This document shows positions 24,184-38,349 of a stretch of DNA of 64,000 nucleotides, one piece after another. The stretch is taken from assembly GCF_051020975.1 (NCBI RefSeq), contig NW_027478166.1, positions 2,419,501 to 2,483,500 on the forward strand, read 5' to 3'. Source of the stretch: Osmia lignaria lignaria (taxonomy: Eukaryota > Arthropoda > Insecta > Hymenoptera > Megachilidae). A model generated the notes under the pieces. The model saw only the letters and a program-made list of their open reading frames with translations. It ran no database searches and was not told the origin of the DNA. Made by a program: the position numbers and the translations under genes. Each line of letters starts with the position of its first letter. The first letter of the stretch is position 1.

Positions 24184-27100
24184 TCAGAAGCGTAGTTTTC
24201 GAGATATATCGAGATATTTAAAAGTTCCGAAGCCGCACCAACATAATAGAGATACAGAAACACCGTGGCTCCTTTCTTTGAGATAACTCTGCACTAGTAC
24301 GAGCCGCAAATGCCACTTCCAGCTTAGCTGTGCAGAAGAAGAACAACAAGAAGAAGAAATATCTCGAAATATGTCCGTCAGGCCCCTTCCCTTGAGATAA
24401 ATCTGCAAATATCTCGGAAACGAAGCGAGCTATGGCAAAATGTTAAGAGACCTTTTTTGTAGAGAATTAAGTTTCCTACTTTTTATGTTCTATGATATTT
24501 TTTGATCAGATGCGTAGTTCTCGAGATATATCAAGATATTTAAAAGTTCCGAAGCCGCACCAACATAATAGAGATACAGAAACACCGTGGCCCCTCTCTT
24601 TGAGATAACTCTGCACTATTGCGAGCTGCAAATGCCACTTCCAGCTTAGCTGTGCAGAAGAAGAACAACAAGAATAAGAAATATTTCGAAATATGTCCGT
24701 CAGGCCCCTTCCCTTGAGATAAATCTGCAAATATCTCGGAAACGAAGCGGGCTACGGCAAAATGTTAAGAGACCTTTTTTGTAGAAAATTAGGTTTCCTA
24801 CTTTTTATGTTCTATGATATTTTTTGATCAGATGCGTAGTTCTCGAGATATATCAAGATATTTAAAAGTTCCGAAGCCGCACCAACATAATAGAGATACA
24901 GAAACACCGTGGCCCCTTTCTTTGAGATAACTCTGCACTATTGCGAGCTGCAAATGCCACTTCCAGCTTAGCTGTGCAGAGGAAGAACAACAAGAAGAAG
25001 AAGTATCTCGAAATATGTCCGTCAGGCCCGTTCCTTTGAGCTGAATCTGCAAATATCTCGGAAACGAAGCGAGCTATGGCAAAATGTTAAGAGACCTTTT
25101 TTGTAGAGAATTAAGTTTCCTACTTTTTATGTTCTATGATATTTTTCGATCAGAGGCGTAGTTCTCGAGATATATCAAGATATTTAAAAGTTCCGAAGCC
25201 GCACCAACATAATAGAGATACAGAAACACCGTGGCCCCTCTCTTTGAGATAACTCTGCACGATTGCGAGCAGGAAATGCCACTTCCAGTTTAGCTGTGCA
25301 GAAGAAGAACAACAAGAAGATGAAATATCTCGAAATATGTCCGTCAGGACCCTTCCCTTGAGATACATCTGCAAATATCTCGGAAACGAAGCGAGCTATG
25401 GCAAAATGTTAAGAGACCTTTTTTGTAGAGAATTATGTTTCCTACTTTTTATGTTCTATGATATTTTTCGATCAGAGGCGTAGTTCTCGAGATATATCAA
25501 GATATTTAAAAGTTCCGAAGCCGCACCAACATAATAGAGATACAGAAACACCGTGGCCCCTTTCTTTGAGATAACTCTGCACGATTGCGAGCTGGAAATG
25601 CCACTTCCAGTTTAGCTGTGCAGAAGAAGAACAACAAGAAGAAGAAATATCTCGAAATATGTCCATCAGGACCCTTCCCTTGAGATAAATCTGCAAATAT
25701 CTCGGAAACGAAGCGAGCTATGGCAAAATGTTAGGAGACCTTTTTTGTAGAGAATTATGTTTCCTACAATTTATGTTCTATGATATTTTTTGATCAGAAG
25801 CGTAGTTTTCGAGATATATCGAGATATTTAAAAGTTCCGAAGCCGCACCAACATAATAGAGATACGGAAACACCGTGACCCCTTTCTTTGGGATAACTCT
25901 GCACTATTGCGAGCTGGAAATGCCACTTCCAGTTTAGCTGTGCAGAAGAAGAACAACAAGAAGAAGAAATATCTCGAAATATGTCCGTCAGGCCCCTTCC
26001 CTTGTGATAAATCTGCAAATATCTCGGAAACGAAGCGAGCTATGGCAAAATGTTAAGAGACCTTTTTTGTAGAGAATTAAGTTTCCTACTTTTTATGTTC
26101 TATGATATTTTTCGATCAGAGGCGTAGTTCTCGAGATATATCAAGATATTTAAAAGTTCCGAAGCCGCACCAACATAATAGAGATACAGAAACACCGTGG
26201 CCCCTTTCTTTGAGATAACTCTGCGCGATTGCGAGCTGGAAATGCCACTTCCAGTTTAGCTGTGCAGAAGAAGAACAACAAGAAGAAGAAATATCTCGAA
26301 ATATGTCCATCAGGACCCTTCCCTTGAGATAAATCTGCAAATATCTCGGAAACGAAGCGAGCTACGGCAAAATGTTAAGCGACCTTTTTTGTAGAAAATT
26401 AGGTTTCCTACTTTTTATGTTCTATGATATTTTTTGATCAGATGCGTAGTTCTCGAGATATATCAAGATATTTAAAAGTTCCGAAGCCGCACCAACATAA
26501 TAGAGATACAGAAACACCGTGGCCCCTTTCTTTGAGATAACTCTGCACGTTTGCGAGCTGGAAATGCCACTTCCAGTTTAGCTGTGCAGAAGAAGAACAA
26601 CAAGAAGAAGAAATATCTCGAAATATGTCCATCAGGACCCTTCCCTTGAGATAAATCTGCAAATATCTCGGAAACGAAGCGAGCTATGGCAAAATGTTAA
26701 GAGACCTTTTTTGTAGAGAATTAAGTGTCCTACTTTTTATGTTCTATGATATTTTTTGATCAGATGCGTAGTTCTCGAGATATATCAAGATATTTAAAAG
26801 TTCCGAAGCCGCACCAACATAATAGAGATACAGAAACACCGTGGCCCCTCTCTTTGAGATAACTCTGCACTATTGCGAGCTGCAAATGCCACTTCCAGCT
26901 TAGCTGTGCAGAATAAGAACAACAAGAATAAGAAATATTTCGAAATATGTCCGTCAGGCCCCTTCCCTTGAGATAAATCTGCAAATATCTCGGAAACGAA
27001 GCGGGCTACGGCAAAATGTTAAGAGACCTTTTTTGTAGAAAATTAGGTTTTCTACGTTTTATGTTCTATGATATTTTTTGATCAGATGCGTAGTTCTCGA

Positions 27101-30100
27101 GATATATCAAGATATTTAAAAGTTCCGAAGCCGCACCAACATAATAGAGATACAGAAACACCGTGGCCCCTTTCTTTGAGATAACTCTGCACTTTTGCGA
27201 GCTGCAAATGCCACTTCCAGCTTAGCTGTGCAGAGGAAGAACAACAAGAAGAAGAAGTATCTCGAAATATGTCCGTCAGGCCCGTTCCTTTGAGCTGAAT
27301 CTGCAAATATCTCGGAAACGAAGCGAGCTATGGCAAAATGTTAAGAGACGTTTTTTGTAGTGAATTATGTTTCCTACAATTTATGTTCTATGATATTTTT
27401 TGATCAGAAGCGTAGTTTTCGAGATATATCGAGATATTTAAAAGTTCCGAAGCCGCACCAACATAATAGAGATACAGAAACACCGTGGCTCCTTTCTTTG
27501 AGATAACTCTGCACTAGTACGAGCCGCAAATGCCACTTCCAGCTCAGCTGTGCAGAAGAAGAACAACAAGAAGAAGAAATATCTCGAAATATGTCCGTCA
27601 GGCCCCTTCCCTTGAGATAAATCTGCAAATATCTCGGAAACGAAGCGAGCTATGGCAAAATGTTAAGAGACCTTTTTTGTAGAGAATTAAGTTTCCTACT
27701 TTTTATGTTCTATGATATTTTTCGATCAGAGGCGTAGTTCTCGAGATATATCAAGATATTTAAAAGTTCCGAAGCCGCACCAACATAATAGAGATACAGA
27801 AACACCGTGGCCCCTTTCTTTGAGATAACTCTGCACGATTGCGAGCTGGAAATGCCACTTCCAGTTTAGCTGTGCAGAAGAAGAACAACAAGAAGAAGAA
27901 ATATCTCGAAATATGTCCATCAGGACCCTTCCCTTGAGATAAATCTGCAAATATCTCGGAAACGAAGCGAGCTACGGCAAAATGTTAAGCGACCTTTTTT
28001 GTAGAAAATTAGGTTTCCTACTTTTTATGTTCTATGATATTTTTTGATCAGATGCGTAGTTCTCGAGATATATCAAGATATTTAAAAGTTCCGAAGCCGC
28101 ACCAACATAATAGAGATACAGAAACACCGTAGCCCCTTTCTTTGAGATAACTCTGCACGATTGCGAGCTGGAAATGCCACTTCCAGTTTAGCTGTGCAGA
28201 AGAAGAACAACAAGAAGAAGAAATATCTCGAAATATGTCCATCAGGACCCTTCCCTTGAGATAAATCTGCAAATATCTCGGAAACGAAGCGAGCTATGGC
28301 AAAATGTTAAGAGACCTTTTTTGTAGAGAATTAAGTTTCCTACTCTTTATGTTCTATGATATTTTTTGATCAGATGCGTAGTTCTCGAGATATATCAAGA
28401 TATTTAAAAGTTCCGAAGCCGCACCAACATAATAGAGATACAGAAACACCGTGGCCCCTCTCTTTGAGATAACTCTGCACTATTGCGAGCTGCAAATGCC
28501 ACTTCCAGCTTAGCTGTGCAGAAGAAGAACAACAAGAAGAAGAAATATCTCGAAATATGTCCATCAGGACCCTTCCCTTGAGATAAATCTGCAAATATCT
28601 CGGAAACAAAGCGAGCTATGGCAAAATGTTAAGAGACCTTTTTTGTAGAGAATTAAGTTTCCTACTTTTTATGTTCTATGATATTTTTCGATCAGAGGCG
28701 TAGTTCTCGAGATATATCAAGATATTTAAAAGTTCCGAAGCCGCACCAACATAATAGAGATACAGAAACACCGTGGCCCCTCTCTTTGAGATAACTCTGC
28801 ACGATTGCGAGCAGGAAATGCCACTTCCAGTTTAGCTGTGCAGAAGAAGAACAACAAGAAGATGAAATATCTCGAAATATGTCCGTCAGGACCCTTCCCT
28901 TGAGATACATCTGCAAATATCTCGGAAACGAAGCGAGCTATGGCAAAATGTTAAGAGACCTTTTTTGTAGAGAATTATGTTTCCTACTTTTTATGTTCTA
29001 TGATATTTTTCGATCAGAGGCGTAGTTCTCGAGATATATCAAGATATTTAAAAGTTCCGAAGCCGCACCAACATAATAGAGATACAGAAACACCGTGGCC
29101 CCTTTCTTTGAGATAACTCTGCACGATTGCGAGCTGGAAATGCCACTTCCAGTTTAGCTGTGCAGAAGAAGAACAACAAGAAGAAGAAATATCTCGAAAT
29201 ATGTCCATCAGGACCCTTCCCTTGAGATAAATCTGCAAATATCTCGGAAACGAAGCGAGCTATGGCAAAATGTTAGGAGACCTTTTTTGTAGAGAATTAT
29301 GTTTCCTACAATTTATGTTCTATGATATTTTTTGATCAGAAGCGTAGTTTTCGAGATATATCGAGATATTTAAAAGTTCCGAAGCCGCACCAACATAATA
29401 GAGATACGGAAACACCGTGACCCCTTTCTTTGGGATAACTCTGCACTATTGCGAGCTGGAAATGCCACTTCCAGTTTAGCTGTGCAGAAGAAGAACAACA
29501 AGAAGAAGAAATATCTCGAAATATGTCCGTCAGGCCCCTTCCCTTGTGATAAATCTGCAAATATCTCGGAAACGAAGCGAGCTATGGCAAAATGTTAAGA
29601 GACCTTTTTTGTAGAGAATTAAGTTTCCTACTTTTTATGTTCTATGATATTTTTCGATCAGAGGCGTAGTTCTCGAGATATATCAAGATATTTAAAAGTT
29701 CCGAAGCCGCACCAAAATAATAGAGATACAGAAACACCGTGGCCCCTTTCTTTGAGATAACTCTGCACGATTGCGAGCTGGAAATGCCACTTCCAGTTTA
29801 GCTGTGCAGAAGAAGAACAACAAGAAGAAGAAATATCTCGAAATATGTCCATCAGGACCCTTCCCTTGAGATAAATCTGCAAATATCTCGGAAACGAAGC
29901 GAGCTATGGCAAAATGTTAAGAGACCTTTTTTGTAGAGAATTAAGTGTCCTACTTTTTATGTTCTATGATATTTTTTGATCAGATGCGTAGTTCTCGAGA
30001 TATATCGAGATATTTAAAAGTTCCGAAGCCGCACCAACATAATAGAGATACAGAAACACCGTGGCCCCTCTCTTTGAGATAACTCTGCACTATTGCGAGC

Positions 30101-31911
30101 TGCAAATGCCACTTCCAGCTTAGCTGTGCAGAATAAGAACAACAAGAATAAGAAATATTTCGAAATATGTCCGTCAGGCCCCTTCCCTTGAGATAAATCT
30201 GCAAATATCTCGGAAACGAAGCGGGCTACGGCAAAATATTAAGAGACCTTTTTTGTAGAAAATTAGGTTTCCTACGTTTTATGTTCTATGATATTTTTTG
30301 ATCAGATGCGTAGTTCTCGAGATATATCAAGATATTTAAAAGTTCCGAAGCCGCACCAACATAATAGAGATACAGAAACACCGTGGCCCCTTTCTTTGAG
30401 ATAACTCTGCACTATTGCAAGCTGCAAATGCCACTTCCAGCTTAGCTGTGCAGAGGAAGAACAACAAGAAGAAGAAGTATCTCGAAATATGTCCGTCAGG
30501 CCCGTTCCTTTGAGCTGAATCTGCAAATATCTCGGAAACGAAGCGAGCTATGGCAAAATGTTAAGAGACGTTTTTTGTAGTGAATTATGTTTCCTACAAT
30601 TTATGTTCTATGATATTTTTTGATCAGAAGCGTAGTTTTCGAGATATATCGAGATATTTAAAAGTTCCGAAGCCGCACCAACATAATAGAGATACAGAAA
30701 CACCGTGGCTCCTTTCTTTGAGATAACTCTGCACTAGTACGAGCCGCAAATGCCACTTCCAGCTTAGCTGTGCAGAAGAAGAACAACAAGAAGAAGAAAT
30801 ATCTCGAAATATGTCCGTCAGGCCCCTTCCCTTGAGATAAATCTGCAAATATCTCGGAAACGAAGCGAGCTATGGCAAAATGTTAAGAGACCTTTTTTGT
30901 AGAGAATTAAGTTTCCTACTTTTTATGTTCTATGATATTTTTTGATCAGATGCGTAGTTCTCGAGATATATCAAGATATTTAAAAGTTCCGAAGCCGCAC
31001 CAACATAATAGAGATACAGAAACACCGTGGCCCCTTTCTTTGAGATAACTCTGCACGATTGCGAGCTGGAAATGCCACTTCCAGTTTAGCTGTGCAGAAG
31101 AAGAACAACAAGAAGAAGAAATATCTCGAAATATGTCCATCAGGACCCTTCCCTTGAGATAAATCTGCAAATATCTCGGAAACGAAGCGAGCTATGGCAA
31201 AATGTTAAGAGACCTTTTTTGTAGAGAATTAAGTTTCCTACTTTTTATGTTCTATGATATTTTTTGATCAGATGCGTTGTTCTCGAGATATATCAAGATA
31301 TTTGAAAGTTCCGAAGCCGCACCAACATAATAGAGATACAGAAACACCGTGGCCCCTCTCTTTGAGATAACTCTGCACTATTGCGAGCTGCAAATGCCAC
31401 TTCCAGCTTAGCTGTGCAGAAGAAGAACAACAAGAATAAGAAATATTTCGAAATATGTCCGTCAGGCCCCTTCCCTTGAGATAAATCTGCAAATATCTCG
31501 GAAACGAAGCGGGCTACGGCAAAATGATAAGAGACCTTTTTTGTAGAAAATTACGTTTCCTACTTTTTATGTTCTATGATATTTTTTGATCAGATGCGTA
31601 GTTCTCGAGATATATCAAGATATTTAAAAGTTCCGAAGCCGCACCAACATAATAGAGATACAGAAACACCGTGGCCCCTTTCATTGAGATAACTCTGCAC
31701 TATTGCGAGCTGCAAATGCCACTTCCAGCTTAGCTGTGCAGAGGAAGAACAACAAGAAGAAGAAGTATCTCGAAATATGTCCGTCAGGCCCGTTCCTTTG
31801 AGCTGAATCTGCAAATATCTCGGAAACGAAGCGAGCTATGGCAAAATGTTAAGAGACGTTTTTTGTAGTAAATTATGTTTCCTACAATTTATGTTCTATG
31901 ATATTTTTTGA
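24184..31911 (+). repeat. 24-monomer higher-order repeat, copy 2 (7,728 bp)
   Basis: This is a direct tandem copy of 16456-24183. By hand comparison I noticed two substitutions: G at 26225 (A at 18497) and G at 30007 (A at 22279). The order and private variants of all 24 monomers match. The match runs on into the left part of the next monomer (31912) and is lost within it. Identity at or above about 99.9% makes this the largest and one of the youngest duplications in the window. Confidence 0.93.
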
Positions 31912-34900
31912 TCAGAAGCGTAGTTTTCGAGATATATCGAGATATTTAAAAGTTCCGAAGCCGCACCAACATAATAGAGATACAGAAACACCGTGGCTCC
32001 TTTCTTTGAGATAACTCTGCACTAGTACGAGCCGCAAATGCCACTTCCAGCTTAGCTGTGCAGAAGAAGAACAACAAGAACAAGAAATATCTCGAAATAT
32101 GTCCGTCAGGCCCCTTCCCTTGAGATAAATCTGCAAATATCTCGGAAACGAAGCGAGCTATGGCAAAATGTTAAGAGACGTTTTTTGTAGTGAATTATGT
32201 TTCCTACAATTTATGTTCTATGATATTTTTTGATCAGAGGCGTAGTTCTCGAGATATATCAAGATATTTAAAAGTTCCGAAGCCGCACCAACATAATAGA
32301 GATACAGAAACACCGTGGCTCCTTTCTTTGAGATAACTCTGCACTAGTACGAGCCGCAAATGCCACTTCCAGCTTAGCTGTGCAGAAGAAGAACAACAAG
32401 AAGAAGAAATATCTCGAAATATGTCCGTCAGGCCCCTTCCCTTGAGATAAATCTGCAAATATCTCGGAAACGAAGCGAGCTATGGCAAAATGTTAAGAGA
32501 CCTTTTTTGTAGAGAATTAAGTTTCCTACTTTTTATGTTCTATGATATTTTTTGATCAGATGCGTAGTTCTCGAGATATATCAAGATATTTAAAAGTTCC
32601 GAAGCCGCACCAACATAATAGAGATACAGAAACACCGTGGCCCCTTTCTTTGAGATAACTCTGCACGATTGCGAGCTGGAAATGCCACTTCCAGTTTAGC
32701 TGTGCAGAAGAAGAACAACAAGAAGAAGAAATATCTCGAAATATGTCCATCAGGACCCTTCCCTTGAGATAAATCTGCAAATATCTCGGAAACGAAGCGA
32801 GCTATGGCAAAATGTTAAGAGACCTTTTTTGTAGAGAATTAAGTTTCCTACTTTTTATGTTCTATGATATTTTTTGATCAGATGCGTAGTTCTCGAGATA
32901 TATCAAGATATTTAAAAGTTCCGAAGCCGCACCAACATAATAGAGATACAGAAACACCGTGGCTCCTTTCTTTGAGATAACTCTGCACTAGTACGAGCCG
33001 CAAATGCCACTTCCAGCTTAGCTGTGCAGAAGAAGAACAACAAGAAGAAGAAATATCTCGAAATATGTCCGTCAGGCCCCTTCCCTTGAGATAAATCTGC
33101 AAATATCTCGGAAACGAAGCGAGCTATGGCAAAATGTTAAGAGACCTTTTTTGTAGAGAATTAAGTTTCCTACTTTTTATGTTCTATGATATTTTTTGAT
33201 CAGATGCGTAGTTCTCGAGATATATCAAGATATTTAAAAGTTCCGAAGCCGCACCAACATAATAGAGATACAGAAACACCGTGGCCCCTTTCTTTGAGAT
33301 AACTCTGCACGATTGCGAGCTGGAAATGCCACTTCCAGTTTAGCTGTGCAGAAGAAGAACAACAAGAAGAAGAAATATCTCGAAATATGTCCATCAGGAC
33401 CCTTCCCTTGAGATAAATCTGCAAATATCTCGGAAACGAAGCGAGCTATGGCAAAATGTTAAGAGACCTTTTTTGTAGAGAATTAAGTTTCCTACTTTTT
33501 ATGTTCTATGATATTTTTTGATCAGATGCGTAGTTCTCGAGATATATCAAGATATTTAAAAGTTCCGAAGCCGCACCAACATAATAGAGATACAGAAACA
33601 CCGTGGCCCCTCTCTTTGAGATAACTCTGCACTATTGCGAGCTGCAAATGCCACTTCCAGCTTAGCTGTGCAGAAGAAGAACAACAAGAATAAGAAATAT
33701 TTCGAAATATGTCCGTCAGGCCCCTTCCCTTGAGATAAATCTGCAAATATCTCGGAAACGAAGCGGGCTACGGCAAAATGATAAGAGACCTTTTTTGTAG
33801 AAAATTACGTTTCCTACTTTTTATGTTCTATGATATTTTTTGATCAGATGCGTAGTTCTCGAGATATATCAAGATATTTAAAAGTTCCGAAGCCGCACCA
33901 ACATAATAGAGATACAGAAACACCGTGGCCCCTTTCATTGAGATAACTCTGCACTATTGCGAGCTGCAAATGCCACTTCCAGCTTAGCTGTGCAGAGGAA
34001 GAACAACAAGAAGAAGAAGTATCTCGAAATATGTCCGTCAGGCCCGTTCCTTTGAGCTGAATCTGCAAATATCTCGGAAACGAAGCGAGCTATGGCAAAA
34101 TGTTAAGAGACGTTTTTTGTAGTAAATTATGTTTCCTACAATTTATGTTCTATGATATTTTTTGATCAGAAGCGTAGTTTTCGAGATATATCGAGATATT
34201 TAAAAGTTCCGAAGCCGCACCAACATAATAGAGATACAGAAACACCGTGGCTCCTTTCTTTGAGATAACTCTGCACTAGTACGAGCCGCAAATGCCACTT
34301 CCAGCTTAGCTGTGCAGAAGAAGAACAACAAGAAGAAGAAATATCTCGAAATATGTCCGTCAGGCCCCTTCCCTTGAGATAAATCTGCAAATATCTCGGA
34401 AACGAAGCGAGCTATGGCAAAATGTTAAGAGACCTTTTTTGTAGAGAATTAAGTTTCCTACTTTTTATGTTCTATGATATTTTTCGATCAGAGGCGTAGT
34501 TCTCGAGATATATCAAGATATTTAAAAGTTCCGAAGCCGCACCAACATAATAGAGATACAGAAACACCGTGGCGCCTTTCTTTGCGATAACTCTGCACGA
34601 TTGCGAGCTGGAAATGCCACTTCCAGTTTAGCTGTGCAGAAGAAGAACAACAAGAAGAAGAAATATCTCGAAATATGTCCATCAGGACCCTTCCCTTGAG
34701 ATAAATCTGCAAATATCTCGGAAACGAAGCGAGCTATGGCAAAATGTTAAGAGACCTTTTTTGTAGAGAATTAAGTTTCCTACTTTTTATGTTCTATGAT
34801 ATTTTTCGATCAGAGGCGTAGTTCTCGAGATATATCAAGATATTTAAAAGTTCCGAAGCCGCACCAACATAATAGAGATACAGAAACACCGTGGCCCCTT

Positions 34901-35131
34901 TCTTTGAGATAACTCTGCACGATTGCGAGCAGGAAATGCCACTTCCAGTTTAGCTGTGCAGAAGAAGAACAACAAGAAGAAGAAATATCTCGAAATATGT
35001 CCGTCGGGACCCTTCCCTTGAGATAAATCTGCAAATATCTCGGAAACGAAGCGAGCTATGGCAAAATGTTAAGAGACCTTTTTTGTAGAGAATTAAGTTT
35101 CCTACTTTTTATGTTCTATGATATTTTTCGA
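31912..35131 (+). repeat. Transition zone with J-E dimer repeat (10 monomers)
   Basis: The monomers at 32234/32556 and 32878/33200 form two copies of a 644-bp J-E dimer. J here has 'agtacgagccgc' but carries the 'ttctcgagatatatcaag' left part instead of the usual J left part. An L-M-J module at 33522-34487 follows; it shares 'aaaatgataagag' and 'aaaattacg' with 31268-32233, seven monomers earlier. E-type and 'gagcaggaaatg' monomers fill 34488-35131. Confidence 0.8.
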
Positions 35132-36741
35132 TCAGAGGCGTAGTTCTCGAGATATATCAAGATATTTAAAAGTTCCGAAGCCGCACCAACATAATAGAGA
35201 TACAGAAACACCGTGGCCCCTTTCTTTGAGATAACTCTGCACGATTGCGAGCTGGAAATGCCACTTCCAGTTTAGCTGTGCAGAAGAAGAACAACAAGAA
35301 GAAGAAATATCTCGAAATATGTCCATCAGGACCCTTCCCTTGAGATAAATCTGCAAATATCTCGGAAACGAAGCGAGCTACGGCAAAATGTTAAGCGACC
35401 TTTTTTGTAGAAAATTAGGTTTCCTACTTTTTATGTTCTATGATATTTTTTGATCAGATGCGTAGTTCTCGAGATATATCAAGATATTTAAAAGCTCCGA
35501 AGCTGCACCAACATAATAGAGGTACAGAAACACCGTGGCCCCTTTCTTTGAGATAACTCTGCACTATTGCGAGCTGCAAATGCCACTTCCAGCTTAGCTG
35601 TGCAGAAGAAGAACAACAAGAATAAGAAATATTTCGAAATATGTCCGTCAGGCCCCTTCCCTTGAGATAAATCTGCAAATATCTCGGAAACGAAGCGAGC
35701 TACGGCAAAATGTTAAGCGACCTTTTTTGTAGAAAATTAGGTTTCCTACTTTTTATGTTCTATGATATGTTTTGATCAGATGCGTAGTTCTCGAGATATA
35801 TCAAGATATTTAAAAGTTCCGAAGACGCACCAACATAATACAGATACAGAAACACCGTGGCCCCTTTCTTTGAGATAACTCTGCACTATTGCGAGCTGCA
35901 AATGCCACTTCCAGCTTAGCTGTGCAGAAGAAGAACAACAAGAAGAAGAAATATCTGGAAATATGTCCGTCAGGCCCCTTCCCTTGAGATAAATCTGCAA
36001 ATACCTCGGAAACCAAGCGAGCTATGGCAAGATGTTAAGAGACCTTATTTGTAGAGAATTAAGTTTCCTACTTTTTATGTTCTACGATATTTTTTGATCA
36101 GATGCGTAGTTCTCGAGATATATCAAGATATTTAAAAGTTCCGAAGCGGCACCAACATAATAGAGATACAGAAACACCGTGGCCCCTTTCTTTGAGGTAA
36201 CCCTGCACTATTGCGAGCTGCAAATGCCACTTCCAGCTTAGCTGTGCAGAAGAAGAACAACAAGAAGAAGAAATATCTCGAAATATGTCCCTCAGGCCCC
36301 TTCCCTTGAGATAAATCTGCAAATATCTCGGAAACCAAGCGAGCTATGGCAAAATGTTAAGAGACCTTATTTGTAGAGAATTAAGTTTCCTACTTTTTAT
36401 GTTCTACGATATTTTTTGATCAGATGCGTAGTTCTCGAGATATATCAAGATACTTAAAAGTTCCGAAGCCGCACCAACATAATAGAGATACAGAAACACC
36501 GTGGCCCCTTTCTTTGAGATAACTCTGCACTATTGCGAGCTGCAAATGCCACTTCCAGCTTAGCTGTGCAGAAGAAGAACAACAAGAACAAGAAATATCT
36601 CGAAATATGTCCGTCAGGCCCCTTCCCTTGAGATAAATCTGCAAATATCTCGGAAACGAAGCGAGCTATGGCAAAATGTTAAGAGACCTTTTTTGTAGAG
36701 AATTATGTTTCCTACAATTTACGTTCTGTGATATTTTTTGA
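35132..36741 (+). repeat. Five-monomer block, copy 1 (24-monomer spacing)
   Basis: Five monomers starting at 35132, 35454, 35776, 36098 and 36420 recur at 42857-44466, 7,725 bp later. That is 24 monomers, three of them 321 bp. Shared private variants are 'aaagctccgaagctgc' and 'agaggtacag' near 35495-35525, 'atacagatacag' near 35838, 'atatctggaaat' near 35950, 'gaccttatttgtag' near 36043 and 36363, and 'gaacaagaaatatc' near 36586. Confidence 0.9.
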
Positions 36742-37062
36742 TCAGAAGCGTAGTTTTCGAGATATATCGAGATATTTAAAAGTTCCGAAGCCGCACCAAC
36801 ATAATAGAGATACAGAAACACCGTGGCCCCTTTCTTTGAGATAACTCTGCACTATTGCGACCTGCAAATGCCACTTCCAGCTTAGCTGTGCAGAAGAGGA
36901 ACAACAAGAAGAAGAAATATTTCGGAATATGTCGTCAGGCCCCTTCCCTTGAGCTAAATCTGCAAATATCTCGGAAACGATGCCAGCTATCGGAAAATGT
37001 TAAGAGACCTTTTTTGTAGAGAATTAAGTTTCCTACTTTTTATGTTCTATGATATTTTTTGA
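36742..37062 (+). repeat. 321-bp monomer, deletion type 1
   Basis: One C is missing in 'atatgtcgtcagg' at about 36933, where other monomers have 'tgtccgtcagg'. It also has 'cgacctgc', 'gaagaggaac', 'atttcggaat', 'gagctaaatc' and 'gatgccagctatcgg'. The deletion shifts the minus-strand frame. Confidence 0.93.
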
Positions 37063-37384
37063 TCAGATGCGTAGTTTTCGAGATATATCGAGATATTTAA
37101 GAGTTCCGAAGCCGCACCAACATAATAGAGATACAGAAACACCGTGGCCCCTTTCTTTGAGGTAACTCTGCACTATTGCGAGCTGCAAATGCCACTTCCA
37201 GCTTAGCTGTGCAGAAGAAGAACAACAAGAAGAAGAAATATCTCGAAATATGTCCCTCAGGCCCCTTCCCTTGAGATAAATCTGCAAATATCTCGGAAAC
37301 GAAGCGAGCTACGGCAAAATGTTAAGAGACCTTTTTTGTAGAAAATTAGGATTCCTACTTTTTATGCTCTATGATATTTTTTGA
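37063..37384 (+). repeat. Hybrid monomer (single-monomer deletion)
   Basis: The left part ('ttttcgagatatatcgag', 'taagagttccgaagccgc') matches 39637. The right part ('accgtgg', 'gaggtaactc', 'gtccctcagg') matches 39959. The crossover falls between about 37117 and 37141, and the product is still exactly 322 bp. Confidence 0.85.
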
Positions 37385-38028
37385 CCAGATGCGTAGTTCT
37401 CGAGATATATCAAGATATTTAAAAGTTCCGAAGCCGCACTAACATAATAGAGATACAGAAACACCGTGGCCCCTTTCTTTGAGATAACTCTGCACTATTG
37501 CGAGCTGCAAATGCCACTTCCAGCTTAGCTGTGCAGAGGAAGAACAACAAGAAGAAGAAGTATCTCGAAATATGTCCGTCAGGCCCGTTCCTTTGAGCTG
37601 AATCTGCAAATATCTCGGAAACGAAGCGAGCTATGGCAAAATGTTAAGAGACGTTTTTTGTAGTGAATTATGTTTCCTACAATTTATGTTCTATGATATT
37701 TTTTGATCAGAAGCGTAGTTTTCGAGATATATCGAGATATTTAAAAGTTCCGAAGCCGCACCAACATAATAGAGATACAGAAACACCGTGGCTCCTTTCT
37801 TTGAGATAACTCTGCACTAGTACGAGCCGCAAATGCCACTTCCGGCTCAGCTGTGCAGAAGAAGAACAACAAGAAGAAGAAATATCTCGAAATATGTCCG
37901 TCAGGCCCCTTCCCTTGAGATAAATCTGCAAATATCTCGGAAACGAAGCGAGCTATGGCAAAATGTTAAGAGACCTTTTTTGTAGAGAATTATGTTTCCT
38001 ACAATTTACGTTCTGTGATATTTTTTGA

Positions 38029-38349
38029 TCAGAAGCGTAGTTTTCGAGATATATCGAGATATTTAAAAGTTCCGAAGCCGCACCAACATAATAGAGATAC
38101 AGAAACACCGTGGCCCCTTTCTTTGAGATAACTCTGCACTATTGCGACCTGCAAATGCCACTTCCAGCTTAGCTGTGCAGAAGAGGAACAACAAGAAGAA
38201 GAAATATTTCGGAATATGTCGTCAGGCCCCTTCCCTTGAGCTAAATCTGCAAATATCTCGGAAACGATGCCAGCTATCGGAAAATGTTAAGAGACCTTTT
38301 TTGTAGAGAATTAAGTTTCCTACTTTTTATGTTCTATGATATTTTTTGA
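38029..38349 (+). repeat. 321-bp monomer, deletion type 1
   Basis: Same missing C (about 38220) and same private variants as 36742-37062, from which it is a repeat-unit copy. Confidence 0.93.

Larger units (their letters stand above)
36742..38028 (+). repeat. Four-monomer repeat unit 1 (1,287 bp)
   Basis: Order: a 321-bp monomer with 'atatgtcgtcagg'; a hybrid monomer at 37063; a monomer with 'gaccagatgcg', 'gcactaacat' and 'ttaggattcc' upstream (37385); and a J monomer with 'cttccggctcagc' (37707). It is followed directly by unit 2. Compared with the five-monomer unit at 39316, one monomer's worth of DNA has been lost inside 37063. Confidence 0.88.
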
